Assembly: GCA_964462685.1 (NCBI GenBank)
Contig: CAYWYR010000006.1
Span: 92,754 to 156,753, forward strand
DNA length: 64,000 bases
Reading direction: 5' to 3'
Origin: CAYWYR01 sp964462685
Lineage (GTDB): Bacteria; Bacteroidota; Ignavibacteria; Kapaibacteriales; UBA2268
Below the pieces are notes generated by a model. The model was not told the origin of the DNA, searched no databases, and was given only the letters and a program-made list of their open reading frames with translations. Both the position numbers and the translations under genes were made by a program. Positions 15,831-25,800 of this stretch are shown here, in pieces (position 1 is the stretch's first letter; each line of letters begins with the position of its first letter).

Positions 15831-17714
15831 TCAGAATGCTATCATTGATGTGAGAAAAATATTGGGTACTTCCTGTATCCTGCCGTTCGTGTTCTGATAC
15901 TCATACCAGCCTGAGAGAACAAGAGAATTTCCTGAATCATAATACAGTTCCGCCAATAATTCCGGCCCGTATGAAAACTGTTCAAAATCACCGAAATTAT
16001 TGATCGCACCCGGCCCGATTCTTTTTTGCTCCAGACCGTAAACCCTGAACCCGATACCATATCTGTTCCTACCTTCAGTCGATACGATAAGGAATTTGGC
16101 GAACCGCTCAAAATTAGCATTTTCGGGGGTCTCGGCAAAATCATTCCAGAACAGCAACCCTCTTTCGTAGTATCTAATCAGTAAGTTAGATTCTAAACTG
16201 ATATTTTTAGAAAGGGTTACGATAGTAGTATCACTATAATTTATTTGCCTGAGTGAAAAGCTATTGATATTCTGTGTAAGTGCTTCGAAATCAAATGAGG
16301 TATAATTAGCGATCAGATCGATTGATGGCCGGTAGTCGATAGATCCATTATAAAATCGCGCACCCTGATATAGTGAGAGTATTCTGTTCCATCTATTCTG
16401 AGATGAGAACTGAGACTTGAGATACACAAAGTGGTTAGCAAAGAAAGAGAGCCTGATATCGTATTCCAGATATTTGGAAAAACTGTGGCTGTATCCCCCT
16501 GTGACTTGATATGTCAGTTCATCGCGGTCGTCGTTGTTAAGCTCACTAGGTGTATCATATCTCAAGATATTGATGAAATAATCAAAAAACAAAGTGTTTT
16601 CATCAGAGAAATCATGGCGTAGATCAGCGTTGAAACGCGTGGCCACTTGCTGGTTATCCCGCAGTGATTCCAAATCCGCGAGATTCTCCAAAGCCGTGTT
16701 GGTAATATCGAAACGCCTAGCGGTTTTATTTATCTCGTCTCTGGAGTTTACACTGATACCACTGTTTATTTTTGTTTTACCAAAATCTAATCTCAGATCA
16801 CCTGAGAAACCAAATGTGTTCTCGTCCACATTTCTTGAGATATTGGAAATACTGAGTCCTTCGATAGAATATTTATAGTCCCTAAGGATATTTGCGTTTG
16901 ATAAATTCCCTTTAAGGTCGGCTCTGAGCCAATCAGTGATTTTCAGATTAAGCCCTATCAGGCCACCGTATCTTTCCTCAGTTCTGTTTTCAATGGTATT
17001 TACGATTAGCGGATTTAGTCTTCGCTGGTTCTCTGTCAATCTTCCCAGTAAATCCCTATCGAGTACATTATAAAAAGCACCAACCGTAAAAAGATCACCA
17101 AGGTCGAAGCCTTTAGAATAACTTACTCTGTTTTTAGTCTCAAAATTTTCTCTGTCCAGATTCAGAGAAAGATAATCGCTATTGCTTTCCAGATCAAAGG
17201 AATTGCTACCATCTTTATAGCCAGCGGTGATACCCGCTACGCTTCTGAAGCCGGGTGAAGTAAGTTCCAGCCTTTCATTATGTTCCCCCCCGATACCAAG
17301 ATCAAGACTGGTAAGAACCGGCCCGTCAAGGCCATTGATCTCTATAGCATCATTATAGAACAGCTTTGCCAGCCCGCCGAACCGTTCAAGCTCACTAAGT
17401 GTGTTCGATCTTTTATCAGCGATATACTGCCCGTATCCGCGGGCACCGGCATATAGTTTACCGCCGGTGGGGTAGCGGTAGTCAATGGTAATATTTTCAT
17501 CATCCCTGAAACTGACCCCTTCTGTTATCAGTCCGTTACCAAGATAATTCTGGTTTATATTGAATATCCCGAATGAGGATGAATCTGCTACAACAGCGTC
17601 TATATCGAATAGATATGTATTGATCTGCTTGTCCATTCTTGACCGCAAAAAGCCCAGATCACTAAAAAGATCGTCGGCACCGAAAAGCAATAAGCATATC
17701 AGAAATACACCCAT
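15831..17714 (-). CDS. Predicted large outer-membrane beta-barrel protein of unknown function
   Basis: The 627-residue protein begins with a short hydrophobic export segment (MGVFLICLLLFGADD) and then shows long stretches of alternating polar and hydrophobic residues with Tyr, Asn and Gly turns (for example RVSYSKGFDLGDLFTVGAFY), ending in a terminal aromatic (MIAF), as outer-membrane barrels do. I find no named family. The ATG at 17714 is preceded by AAAGG four bases upstream, and the frame upstream of it holds no ATG, GTG or TTG before a stop. It is the first gene of the four-gene minus-strand cluster, 7 bp before the RsbW-like kinase, and diverges from alaS. Confidence 0.7.
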   Translation of the reverse strand: MGVFLICLLLFGADDLFSDLGFLRSRMDKQINTYLFDIDAVVADSSSFGIFNINQNYLGNGLITEGVSFRDDENITIDYRYPTGGKLYAGARGYGQYIADKRSNTLSELERFGGLAKLFYNDAIEINGLDGPVLTSLDLGIGGEHNERLELTSPGFRSVAGITAGYKDGSNSFDLESNSDYLSLNLDRENFETKNRVSYSKGFDLGDLFTVGAFYNVLDRDLLGRLTENQRRLNPLIVNTIENRTEERYGGLIGLNLKITDWLRADLKGNLSNANILRDYKYSIEGLSISNISRNVDENTFGFSGDLRLDFGKTKINSGISVNSRDEINKTARRFDITNTALENLADLESLRDNQQVATRFNADLRHDFSDENTLFFDYFINILRYDTPSELNNDDRDELTYQVTGGYSHSFSKYLEYDIRLSFFANHFVYLKSQFSSQNRWNRILSLYQGARFYNGSIDYRPSIDLIANYTSFDFEALTQNINSFSLRQINYSDTTIVTLSKNISLESNLLIRYYERGLLFWNDFAETPENANFERFAKFLIVSTEGRNRYGIGFRVYGLEQKRIGPGAINNFGDFEQFSYGPELLAELYYDSGNSLVLSGWYEYQNTNGRIQEVPNIFLTSMIAF

Positions 17715-17800
17715 ATACCTTTTGGGTAGATAACTATCTTTCTTATTCGTATTTTTGCTGATTACGATTATCTATACCCGCATAACTTCATATCAAAAGT

Positions 17801-20347
17801 ATGACTTCCTCAAATATCAGAAAGCAATTTATATCATTCTTCCAACAGAGAGAACATAAAGTAGTTCCTTCTGCTCCATCTGTACCACACGGTGATCCAA
17901 CTTTGATGTTCACCAACGCTGGAATGAACCAGTTTAAGGATGTCTTTCTGGGCAGTGGGAGTAGGGATTACAGCCGCGCGGTAGATACACAGAAATGTAT
18001 AAGGGTATCTGGTAAACATAACGATTTGGAAGAGGTTGGTGTTGATCATTATCACCATACTTTCTTTGAAATGCTCGGTAACTGGAGTTTTGGGGATTAC
18101 TATAAAGCAGAAGCCATCAAATATGCATGGGAACTTCTCACCGATGTCTGGCAGTTAGATCAATCTAGGCTTTATGCAACTGTTTATACCACAGATGACG
18201 AATCCTACGATATATGGAAGAATTATCTTCCAGAAGAAAGAATACTCCGTTTCGGCGATAAAGATAATTTCTGGGAAATGGGAGATACCGGCCCATGCGG
18301 CCCTTCTTCGGAAATACACTACGACGGCACAGATGACAAATCCGGGAAGGAGCTGGTAAATGCAGGCCACGAGGATGTTATCGAGATATGGAATCTTGTA
18401 TTTATAGAGTTTAACAGGCAGCACGGGGGCGAACTTGAACCTCTCAGCCGTAAACATGTTGATACAGGCATGGGGTTCGAAAGGATTACCCGTATCCTCC
18501 AAGGGAAATCATCAAATTATGATACCGATATCTTTGAGCCTCTACTAAAAAGCATTTCAAAGCTTTCTGGTAATGAATACAATGGTTCAGATTCATCAAA
18601 CGATATTGCTTTCAGAGTAATCGCAGATCACATTCGTGCATTATGTTTTTCGGTTGCCGATGGCGCTATACCGGGTAGCGACGGTAGGGGATACGTACTC
18701 CGCAGAATACTAAGAAGAGCGAGCAGATACGGCTCAAAGCTCGGGATGAACGAGCCGTTCCTGTATAAACTGATACCTGTACTGGCAAGCTCAATGGGAG
18801 AAGTATTCCCCGAGATTATAGAGAACAAAGAGACTATCGAAAAAATCATTCACTCCGAAGAGAAGTCTTTTTTGCAGACTCTCGAAAAAGGTCTTGCAAA
18901 GTTCGAAGAGCTTACAAGTGATTCAAACACTGTGTCCGGTAGTGATGTTTTCCTATTATATGATACTTTCGGATTCCCCGCCGATCTTACTGCTCTGCTT
19001 GGTAGGGAGAGAAACATATCAGTTGATCTAGAGGGTTTTGACCGCTACATGCAGGATCAGAAGGAAAGATCAAGATCAGCAAGAAAAATTCAAGACGCAG
19101 AAGTAGATAATCTCGATATCGATATCGAATCTAGGTTTATCGGTTACGATTATGATTATGGGGAAGGACAGGTACGCTGGGCTAGCGGCAAACAGATTGC
19201 CGTGGACAATACACCATTTTATGCGGAAAAAGGTGGCCAGATAAGCGATAAAGGACAGATTATACATGACGGCAAGGCTTATGAAGTAGTATCCGTCAAA
19301 AGTAACAAAGAAGCTATAGTAATCGAGCTTGATAAAGACTATAAAGGCAGTATAGGCGACAAGGTTGAGCAGAAAATAGATAATGAAAAGCGTATAGCAA
19401 TCAAGCGGAACCACTCAGCAACGCATCTGCTTCATGCGGCACTCGAGAAAGTTCTCGGCAGCCATATCCAACAGCAGGGTTCTCTTGTTACCGATAGCTA
19501 TCTAAGATTTGATTATAATCATTATGAAAAGCCTAGTTCCGATCAACTTAGTGAAATAGAATCGATGGTTAACACTGAGATTTTAAAAAACTCTGATGTG
19601 ATTACGGAGATACTATCACTTGATGAAGCACAAAACCGCCCTGAGATAAAACAGTTTTTCGGTGATAAATACGGCAGTGAAGTAAGAGCCGTATCAATGG
19701 GAAGAGGGGATGACAGCACATTTTCCGTAGAGTTATGCGGTGGAACACATGTATCAAATACCGCTGAAATCGGTTTATTCCTCATTACTTCAGAAAGCTC
19801 GATTGCTTCCGGCATAAGAAGAATAGAAGCTGTAACAGGTGAAAAAGTATATCATGCGATCAATGAACTCCGAGAAGATAAAAACAAGCTATTAAGCGAT
19901 ATATCAGGGCGAGATAAAAATATTAGAGACCTCGAAAAAGAGATCAAGAAACTATCGACTTCTAATATAACAGATGATATCGATACATTGATTGAGGAAG
20001 CACAAACAATAGGCGATGTGAAAATCGCAACAGTTTCCTACGATGAACTCGAGGTCGATCAGCTGCGAGAGCTTGGAGATAATCTCAGAAATAAGCTAGG
20101 CGATAAGGGGGTAGGGCTTCTTTCTACTACGAACGGCGATAAGATAATGCTGGTCTGCGTATCGACAGATGGGATCAAAAAGCAACTGCCCGCAGGTAAA
20201 ATAGTAGGCGAGGCCGCTAAAAGGATAGGCGGCGGCGGCGGCGGTAAACCTCACATGGCTACAGCTGGCGGTAGAGACAAAGAAAAATTACCGGAACTTA
20301 TGGAAAGCGGTATCCTGGATATTGTTAAAGATATGCTGAAAGGCTGA
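17801..20347 (+). CDS. alaS: Alanyl-tRNA synthetase
   Basis: The 848-residue class II synthetase is complete. Motif 2 and 3 regions include HHTFFEMLGNWSFGDYY and VDTGMGFERI. The editing domain carries the zinc ligands HSATHLLH (near residue 537) and CGGTHV (near 646). The C-terminal DHHA1 domain ends with GGGGGGKPHMATAGG near residue 808. It charges tRNA-Ala and removes mischarged Ser or Gly. The length is slightly short of the usual 870-880, but no domain is missing. Its TGA overlaps the scpA ATG (TGATG), so alaS and scpA are translationally coupled. Confidence 0.96.
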   Translation: MTSSNIRKQFISFFQQREHKVVPSAPSVPHGDPTLMFTNAGMNQFKDVFLGSGSRDYSRAVDTQKCIRVSGKHNDLEEVGVDHYHHTFFEMLGNWSFGDYYKAEAIKYAWELLTDVWQLDQSRLYATVYTTDDESYDIWKNYLPEERILRFGDKDNFWEMGDTGPCGPSSEIHYDGTDDKSGKELVNAGHEDVIEIWNLVFIEFNRQHGGELEPLSRKHVDTGMGFERITRILQGKSSNYDTDIFEPLLKSISKLSGNEYNGSDSSNDIAFRVIADHIRALCFSVADGAIPGSDGRGYVLRRILRRASRYGSKLGMNEPFLYKLIPVLASSMGEVFPEIIENKETIEKIIHSEEKSFLQTLEKGLAKFEELTSDSNTVSGSDVFLLYDTFGFPADLTALLGRERNISVDLEGFDRYMQDQKERSRSARKIQDAEVDNLDIDIESRFIGYDYDYGEGQVRWASGKQIAVDNTPFYAEKGGQISDKGQIIHDGKAYEVVSVKSNKEAIVIELDKDYKGSIGDKVEQKIDNEKRIAIKRNHSATHLLHAALEKVLGSHIQQQGSLVTDSYLRFDYNHYEKPSSDQLSEIESMVNTEILKNSDVITEILSLDEAQNRPEIKQFFGDKYGSEVRAVSMGRGDDSTFSVELCGGTHVSNTAEIGLFLITSESSIASGIRRIEAVTGEKVYHAINELREDKNKLLSDISGRDKNIRDLEKEIKKLSTSNITDDIDTLIEEAQTIGDVKIATVSYDELEVDQLRELGDNLRNKLGDKGVGLLSTTNGDKIMLVCVSTDGIKKQLPAGKIVGEAAKRIGGGGGGKPHMATAGGRDKEKLPELMESGILDIVKDMLKG

Positions 20348-21159
20348 TGTACAAACTCGATCTACCCATATTCGAAGGCCCTTTTGAGCTTTTGCTATAT
20401 TTTATCAGGCGCGATGAGATAGATATCTATGATATACCTATTTCTAAAGTGACGGCTGAGTTTTTGGAATATGTACAGATAATAAAAGAGCTCGATCTGG
20501 AAATGGCTGGTGATTTTATACTTATGTCCTCTCAGCTCATGTATATAAAAAGCCAGATGCTGCTGCCGAGAGAAGTACCTGAAGGTGAAGAGCCAGAAGA
20601 CCCCCGCAGGCAGATTGTGCAGTCCCTGCTGGAGTATCAGAGGTATAAAGAGGTATCAGAAGATCTTAAGGATATGGAATCCGGAAATAGATATATTATG
20701 TACCGTAATCTTTATGAAGCCGAAAGGGATCATATCTCAGAAACAGATACCTACAAGAACGCTACTTTTATCGATCTTGTAAAAGCCTACAAGAAAATGC
20801 TCGATCGCCAGGAGGGTAAAGATAAGATCCAGCATGTTGTAAACTTCAATCCAGTAACCATTGAGGCCCAAGTAAAAAAATTTACCGATCTGATAAAAAA
20901 ACAAAAGCGGTTTTCTTTCAATAAGGTAGCTGAAGATTATGATAAACTTACTTTAGTAGTATCATTCCTGGCTATTCTGGAAATGATCAGATACGGGAAG
21001 GCAAGTATATCCCAAGATGAAAACTTCGAAGATATATATATAGGGGAGCCAACACCCGAGCAACTTAAAGACCACGCAGGAGAAGTTATCGATATAACTT
21101 CGGATGGAGCCGATCACAGCACGATCGGTGAAAAAGAAACTATACTTACTGATTCATAA
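20347..21159 (+). CDS. scpA: Segregation and condensation protein A
   Basis: The 270-residue kleisin subunit of the SMC-ScpAB condensin starts with the family signature LPIFEGPFELLLYFIRRDEIDIYDIPIS. The N-terminal SMC-neck-binding helices follow (EFLEYVQIIKELDLEMAGDF, LMYIKSQMLLP). The winged-helix C-terminal domain spans residues ~160-235 (VVSFLAILEMIRYGKASISQ). An acidic tail follows. ScpA closes the SMC ring during chromosome organisation. It overlaps alaS by one base and lies 51 bp upstream of scpB. The smc gene is not in the window. Confidence 0.94.
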   Translation: MYKLDLPIFEGPFELLLYFIRRDEIDIYDIPISKVTAEFLEYVQIIKELDLEMAGDFILMSSQLMYIKSQMLLPREVPEGEEPEDPRRQIVQSLLEYQRYKEVSEDLKDMESGNRYIMYRNLYEAERDHISETDTYKNATFIDLVKAYKKMLDRQEGKDKIQHVVNFNPVTIEAQVKKFTDLIKKQKRFSFNKVAEDYDKLTLVVSFLAILEMIRYGKASISQDENFEDIYIGEPTPEQLKDHAGEVIDITSDGADHSTIGEKETILTDS

Positions 21160-21210
21160 TATCGCAGAAATATACCTGCATAATAACCAGATTTTCGACA
21201 AACCATTTAT

Positions 21211-22134
21211 ATGGCAGAAATAAACCACATACCTAAGTTCGTATTACTTGATAGAGATCAACAAAAACATTTCTTGGAAACGCTTATATTTTCAAGTGAA
21301 GATAGGCTGACTATCAAACTACTAATCGATATTCTATCTGAAAAAGAAGATTTTTTCGATAAATATAATAAAGAGGTTGATCTAGATGTCAAAAGTGGCG
21401 AAGAATCAGAAAACGCACCTTCAGAGAGATCCATTCTGCCAGATGATTTTGATGAAGCGATGCTCAGCAGATTCGCTCTTAATCAAAAGTATATAAAATT
21501 ACTTATCGATGAGATTAATATCGACCTCGAGAAAACGAACAGGCCTTTTAGAATTGTTGATTTCGCAGGTGGTTATCAGTATTCCACACTCAACGAATAC
21601 GGCGAGCTTGTAGCGAGTGTTGTAAAAGCTAAATCCAAAAAAAGGATATCTAACGTACAACTGGAAACTCTCGCTATCATAGCATACAAACAGCCTGTAA
21701 CTAAACCTGAAATAGAGCAGATAAGAGGTGTAAATAGCAAAGAAGCTATCAATTCCGTGGTAGAAAAAGGGTTTGCTACAGTAGTTGGTAGAAGTGAGAA
21801 AGTAGGAAAACCTCTGCTTTACGGAACAACTAAAGATTTTCTCGAGACTTTTGGGCTGTCATCACTTAAAGACCTGCCAAACCTGAAAGAAATCAACGAG
21901 CTAACCGACGACAGGCCAGACGAGGAAGAACTGCAGAAAGTAAAGATCAATCCCACTACAATGGATAAAGAAGCTATTAATGAGCAGAATTATACCAATT
22001 CTGAAACTGATGCAGTATTGACAAAAGAGGATGAAAATGCTGTAAAGCTTTCCGATGATTTAGTCATAGAAGACTCAGCCGACCAGAAGGTAAACACTGA
22101 TAGCCTATCAAGTCTTTATATCAAAAACAAATAA
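21211..22134 (+). CDS. scpB: Segregation and condensation protein B
   Basis: The 307-residue protein contains the twin winged-helix ScpB core: LETLIFSSEDRLTIKLLIDI at the start, FRIVDFAGGYQYSTLNEYGE, and the strongly conserved SNVQLETLAIIAYKQPVTKP with EIEQIRGVNS. The expected DFLETFGLSSLKDLPNL follows. Residues ~40-75 and the last ~80 residues are extra, acidic and probably disordered; typical ScpB proteins have about 190-250 residues. It dimerises and binds ScpA in the condensin complex. It is probably in the alaS-scpA-scpB operon. Confidence 0.94.
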   Translation: MAEINHIPKFVLLDRDQQKHFLETLIFSSEDRLTIKLLIDILSEKEDFFDKYNKEVDLDVKSGEESENAPSERSILPDDFDEAMLSRFALNQKYIKLLIDEINIDLEKTNRPFRIVDFAGGYQYSTLNEYGELVASVVKAKSKKRISNVQLETLAIIAYKQPVTKPEIEQIRGVNSKEAINSVVEKGFATVVGRSEKVGKPLLYGTTKDFLETFGLSSLKDLPNLKEINELTDDRPDEEELQKVKINPTTMDKEAINEQNYTNSETDAVLTKEDENAVKLSDDLVIEDSADQKVNTDSLSSLYIKNK

Positions 22135-22190
22135 CATTAAAATATATAAGGCGTCATTTAAGTATTACTTTCAACTAAAAAAGGATAATT

Positions 22191-22553
22191 GTGCCAGCAC
22201 GTAATATAGACTCAAAAACATTCAAAGATACTATTTTCGATTATACAGAAAGCCAACAGTGGGATTACAAAGGCGATGTACCGATGATAATCGACTTCTA
22301 TGCTGACTGGTGCGGGCCTTGTAAAGCCGTCGCTCCTATTATGGATAAACTATCTGAAGATTATGAAGGCAGAGTGGATATCGTTAAAGTAGATACCGAA
22401 AAAGAAGCTGAATTGTCTCAGGTATTCGGTATCAAAAGCATACCATCGGTGCTTTTTATACCAAAGGACGGAGAACCTAAAATGGCAGTTGGTGCTCTCG
22501 ATGAAAAAGGATACAAAAACGCTATCGAAGATATTATGGGTGTGGTAGCTTGA
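22191..22553 (+). CDS. trxA: Thioredoxin
   Basis: The 120-residue protein has the classical thioredoxin core with active site DWCGPCKAVAP near residue 40 and the cis-proline IKSIPSVLFIP. No signal peptide is visible, so it should be cytoplasmic and reduce protein disulfides. Translation begins at GTG 22191, preceded by AAGGA with 6-bp spacing. Its C-terminus overlaps the TTG start of a small membrane protein at 22550, suggesting a two-gene unit. It stands 56 bp after scpB and may be co-transcribed with it or have its own promoter. Confidence 0.92.
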   Translation: MPARNIDSKTFKDTIFDYTESQQWDYKGDVPMIIDFYADWCGPCKAVAPIMDKLSEDYEGRVDIVKVDTEKEAELSQVFGIKSIPSVLFIPKDGEPKMAVGALDEKGYKNAIEDIMGVVA

Positions 22554-22720
22554 AAAAAATAATAATACTTGTAATTCTTGGTACCCTGAGCGGCTTGGCT
22601 TATTATAATTATTTTGGCTGCACCTCTGGATGTTCTCTTCAGTCCAGCCCATATATAATGTCTTTTTATGGTGGTTTGATAGGCTTGACTTTGGGCTTCC
22701 CAACAAAAAAGAAGAAATGA
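22550..22720 (+). CDS. Small membrane protein, DUF6132-like
   Basis: This 56-residue reading frame starts at TTG 22550, overlapping the thioredoxin stop by 4 bp. It has a basic start (MKKIIILVILGTLSGLAYYN), a Cys pair in NYFGCTSGCSLQSSPY, and a second hydrophobic segment SFYGGLIGLTLGF, ending with a lysine-rich tail. This layout of two helices with a C-x-SG-x-C loop and a SPY/NPY-x-x-xYG motif matches the small DUF6132-type proteins of Bacteroidota, which often sit next to thioredoxin or rhodanese genes. The two cysteines suggest a redox or metal role at the membrane, but none is established. The call rests on pattern resemblance. Confidence 0.72.
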   Translation: MKKIIILVILGTLSGLAYYNYFGCTSGCSLQSSPYIMSFYGGLIGLTLGFPTKKKK

Positions 22721-22774
22721 ATTAACTGTAGATACTTTTACATCAATTATGTATTCGTATCTATGGTAATGATC

Positions 22775-22815
22775 AAAAAAAAAAGCCCTGCTACTTTCCA
22801 GTAGCAGGGCTTCTT
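22775..22815 (-). terminator. Strong terminator of the VWA protein gene (possibly bidirectional)
   Basis: AAGCCCTGCTAC and GTAGCAGGGCTT form a perfect 12-bp stem around a 6-nt loop at 22783-22812. On the minus strand it is followed by a T-run of nine, fitting termination of the large minus-strand gene ending at 22841. A weaker T-rich stretch on the other side could also stop transcripts coming from trxA. Confidence 0.88.
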
Positions 22816-22840
22816 CATTTTGCGCGATTGGATTAACTGA

Positions 22841-25800
22841 TTATCTTTTTATCATCAGTCTTTGCGTTTCTGTGCTTACTCTTGTCTGGAATACAAGCTG
22901 ATATAGTCCGTTTGGCTGTGTTGATAGATCAAGAAGTATTTCGTTGTCACCTTGGTTCACTATACCGTCGAATAATACTGCTTCCACAGAACCAGTCGTA
23001 TTTACCAGAGTCACTGTTCCCATAATATCGAAAGGTGATGTAACGTTTAGGTTAACAAAATCAGATACTGGGTTAGGAGCAATACTTTGGATATTTGCAG
23101 CAGGACCGCTATTGATCACTGTCCTTATATAATCTGCTTCGCATTCCCAAGATGTCACAAACTCTGCACCTACGATTGTAGGCTCTCTGCCACACTCCGA
23201 TGATATAACTGTAAACTCAGCGACCATAGCTTCAGTTGTGCCTAATAGGAAAGTAGTAGGTAAAGATACTAATTCTACTTCACCTGCATTAGTGATGTTA
23301 GCCGGTAGGCCCACAGAATTAAACCTCAGTAAATTGTTGCTTACATCTATATTTTCATCGATAACACTGAATGACCAGCCTGCTGTAGGGAATATCATAT
23401 TTTGAGTGAGATCATCAAAGAACAGTACATTCGGGTCATAAGTCATCTCAAAATCCAGCTCCGCGATCGGATGGTCTAATGGAGGTATTTTTGCGATTAG
23501 AACAATATCGGTTACTTCACCAACTTTTTGATCATAAGCAGCCTCTTGTGTCTCTACGGTAATATAATTACCATTTGCAGTGATATTATAGATTCTCTGA
23601 GCATTGAATGTGTTGTTCGATAGATCAATAGTAGCTGAGTAAGTATTATTATCTGGCACTCTTATCGTAAACCCATACTCAAAATCAGTCGAATTCGCAG
23701 GTATGATAACATCATCAAGCGAAGCGATATCAATTATCTCTGGATTGGCTCCCGTGATCACTACATCAGCAGCATTGATTGTCATAGTGGATGCATTGGG
23801 ATTGCTGACTGTGATGGAGGTATTAAAATCATAACATGCCAATAGATTAAATGATACATCCACAGGCTCTTGCAGATCACTTGCGCCACAGTTGAATTCT
23901 TCCTGAACTGTTACTGTACCTTCAACTTGATTATCTACACCATTACCCTCCGCAATATCAGCTACAAAGTTCAAAATATCCTGTGCTGGCGCAGCAGAAG
24001 AAGGTGTAAACCTGACATATATATCGATATTCGATTCTGTTGGGATAGTAAGATTGTTCAGTTGATTTACCGGATTTCCACCAGCACCGTCGAGAAGCGT
24101 GTAATCCCCACCAAAATCAAATGCAGCAGACTGAATTTCAGTTGCTTCAAATTGAGAGGTGTTCTCTAAATTCACAACTATCTCATAAGCGATATTAACT
24201 TCTGGATCAATAGGGCAGTTATAGGTTGGCAGAAGGGTAGGATTAGTACCGGTACCAGTCACATTAGATACAAGTACCTCACCCCCGCCTTGTGTGATAT
24301 TAACCGGCGTATTGAAATTATTTTCAGCCAATGGACTGAATTCTACTTCTAATAGTACTTCATCATTTGCGGGAACATTAAACGGAAGATTGATGTCGAG
24401 TAGTCTGTATCCGTTACTAGTACCACCAAATTCGATTCCTTCTATGGCAACAGCTGCGTTTGCGAGATTTCTAACTCTTATCTGGCCAGTGTTAACCGTA
24501 TTTACTCTTCTTTGTCCGAAATCAAGGTCATCAACAAGTAATTGCGCATTTACACCTTCGCCACTGAGTGTGGCTGCGGGATTGTCACAAAAACTGTTTG
24601 TTATAAAGTCTATGTCCGCTGTTCTATCTCCGATTGCCTGAGGAGCGAATGCGATTTCCATATCTAATGACTGGCCGCCTTCTACTACAAAGCTCACTAT
24701 GCCCGTTCCGTCTCCTGTATAAACAACATCGCCATTGCTTTTAGTAATTGATCTGATACTGAAGTCAGGGCTGTTAAGCTGTGGTTCTACTTCTATCGAT
24801 CCGCCGTTGCTGTTGGTGAATATATCTTCTACAAGTGTAATATCTTCTCCACCTACTATAAACTGATTCAAATTGACGTTTTCTGTTACTTCAAGCACGC
24901 ATTCGCCAAGGCCTGTTATCTGTAAAGATATCTGATTGGCACATTCTGATTCCAAGATCAGAGAAGCATTGAATTGCCTGTCTTCATTTGGTGTGAAGGC
25001 TATTTCAAGATCAAGAGCTTCACCAGGAGGAATTGTTATCGGTAAGTCAGCTTCTTCCAAGCCGGATAGCACACTGAAAACATTATCATCAGGTTGAAAG
25101 TAAAAGTCATTTATTACCACCGGTAGGGAAGAGGTATTCACTATTGCGTTAGGGAAAGACTTTGTGTCGGTTGCCAAAATCGGTACAACAGTAAAATCAA
25201 CTGGTCTGTTAGTTATATCAAACTCAATAACAGGCCGAAATATATCAAAAGGATCAGAAATATCCTCGCTTGAAGGGGATTCACCGAATGCGGTAATATA
25301 ACCATCGACACCACCTATACTAATTACATTATATGAACCGAATTCGCGGCTATCGGAAAATGTACCTATATCGTATTGCACATCAGTGCCTGGAGTTGTA
25401 ACCGAGGTTCTTCTATAAAGTGCCGGATTTCTTTGGCCAGGTATGATGTCTATTAATTGCATCCTGTTGTTTTCATCAAGTCTGACAGTAAGTGCTGCAC
25501 CACTCCAGTTATTTACAAGCGGGAAATTCTTGTTTGTTACCTGGATCTGATTTAAGTCATTAGTGTACTGTCCCAAATATCTAGTGTAGATTTCAAGATT
25601 TCCTTCGAATACGCGGATACCTACTGGCTCTAATTCAAAACTAGGTGCAGAACCATCACCTCCGAGTAAATATTGCTCTTTAACGACACCGTCTTTCCCG
25701 ATCCTAGCTAAAAATCCGTATTTAACTCCTGGGTTTTTCGAATTGTCCTGTATTGAGCCGAAATTGAACTGATTATAGGTATAACCAACTACAAATATTT

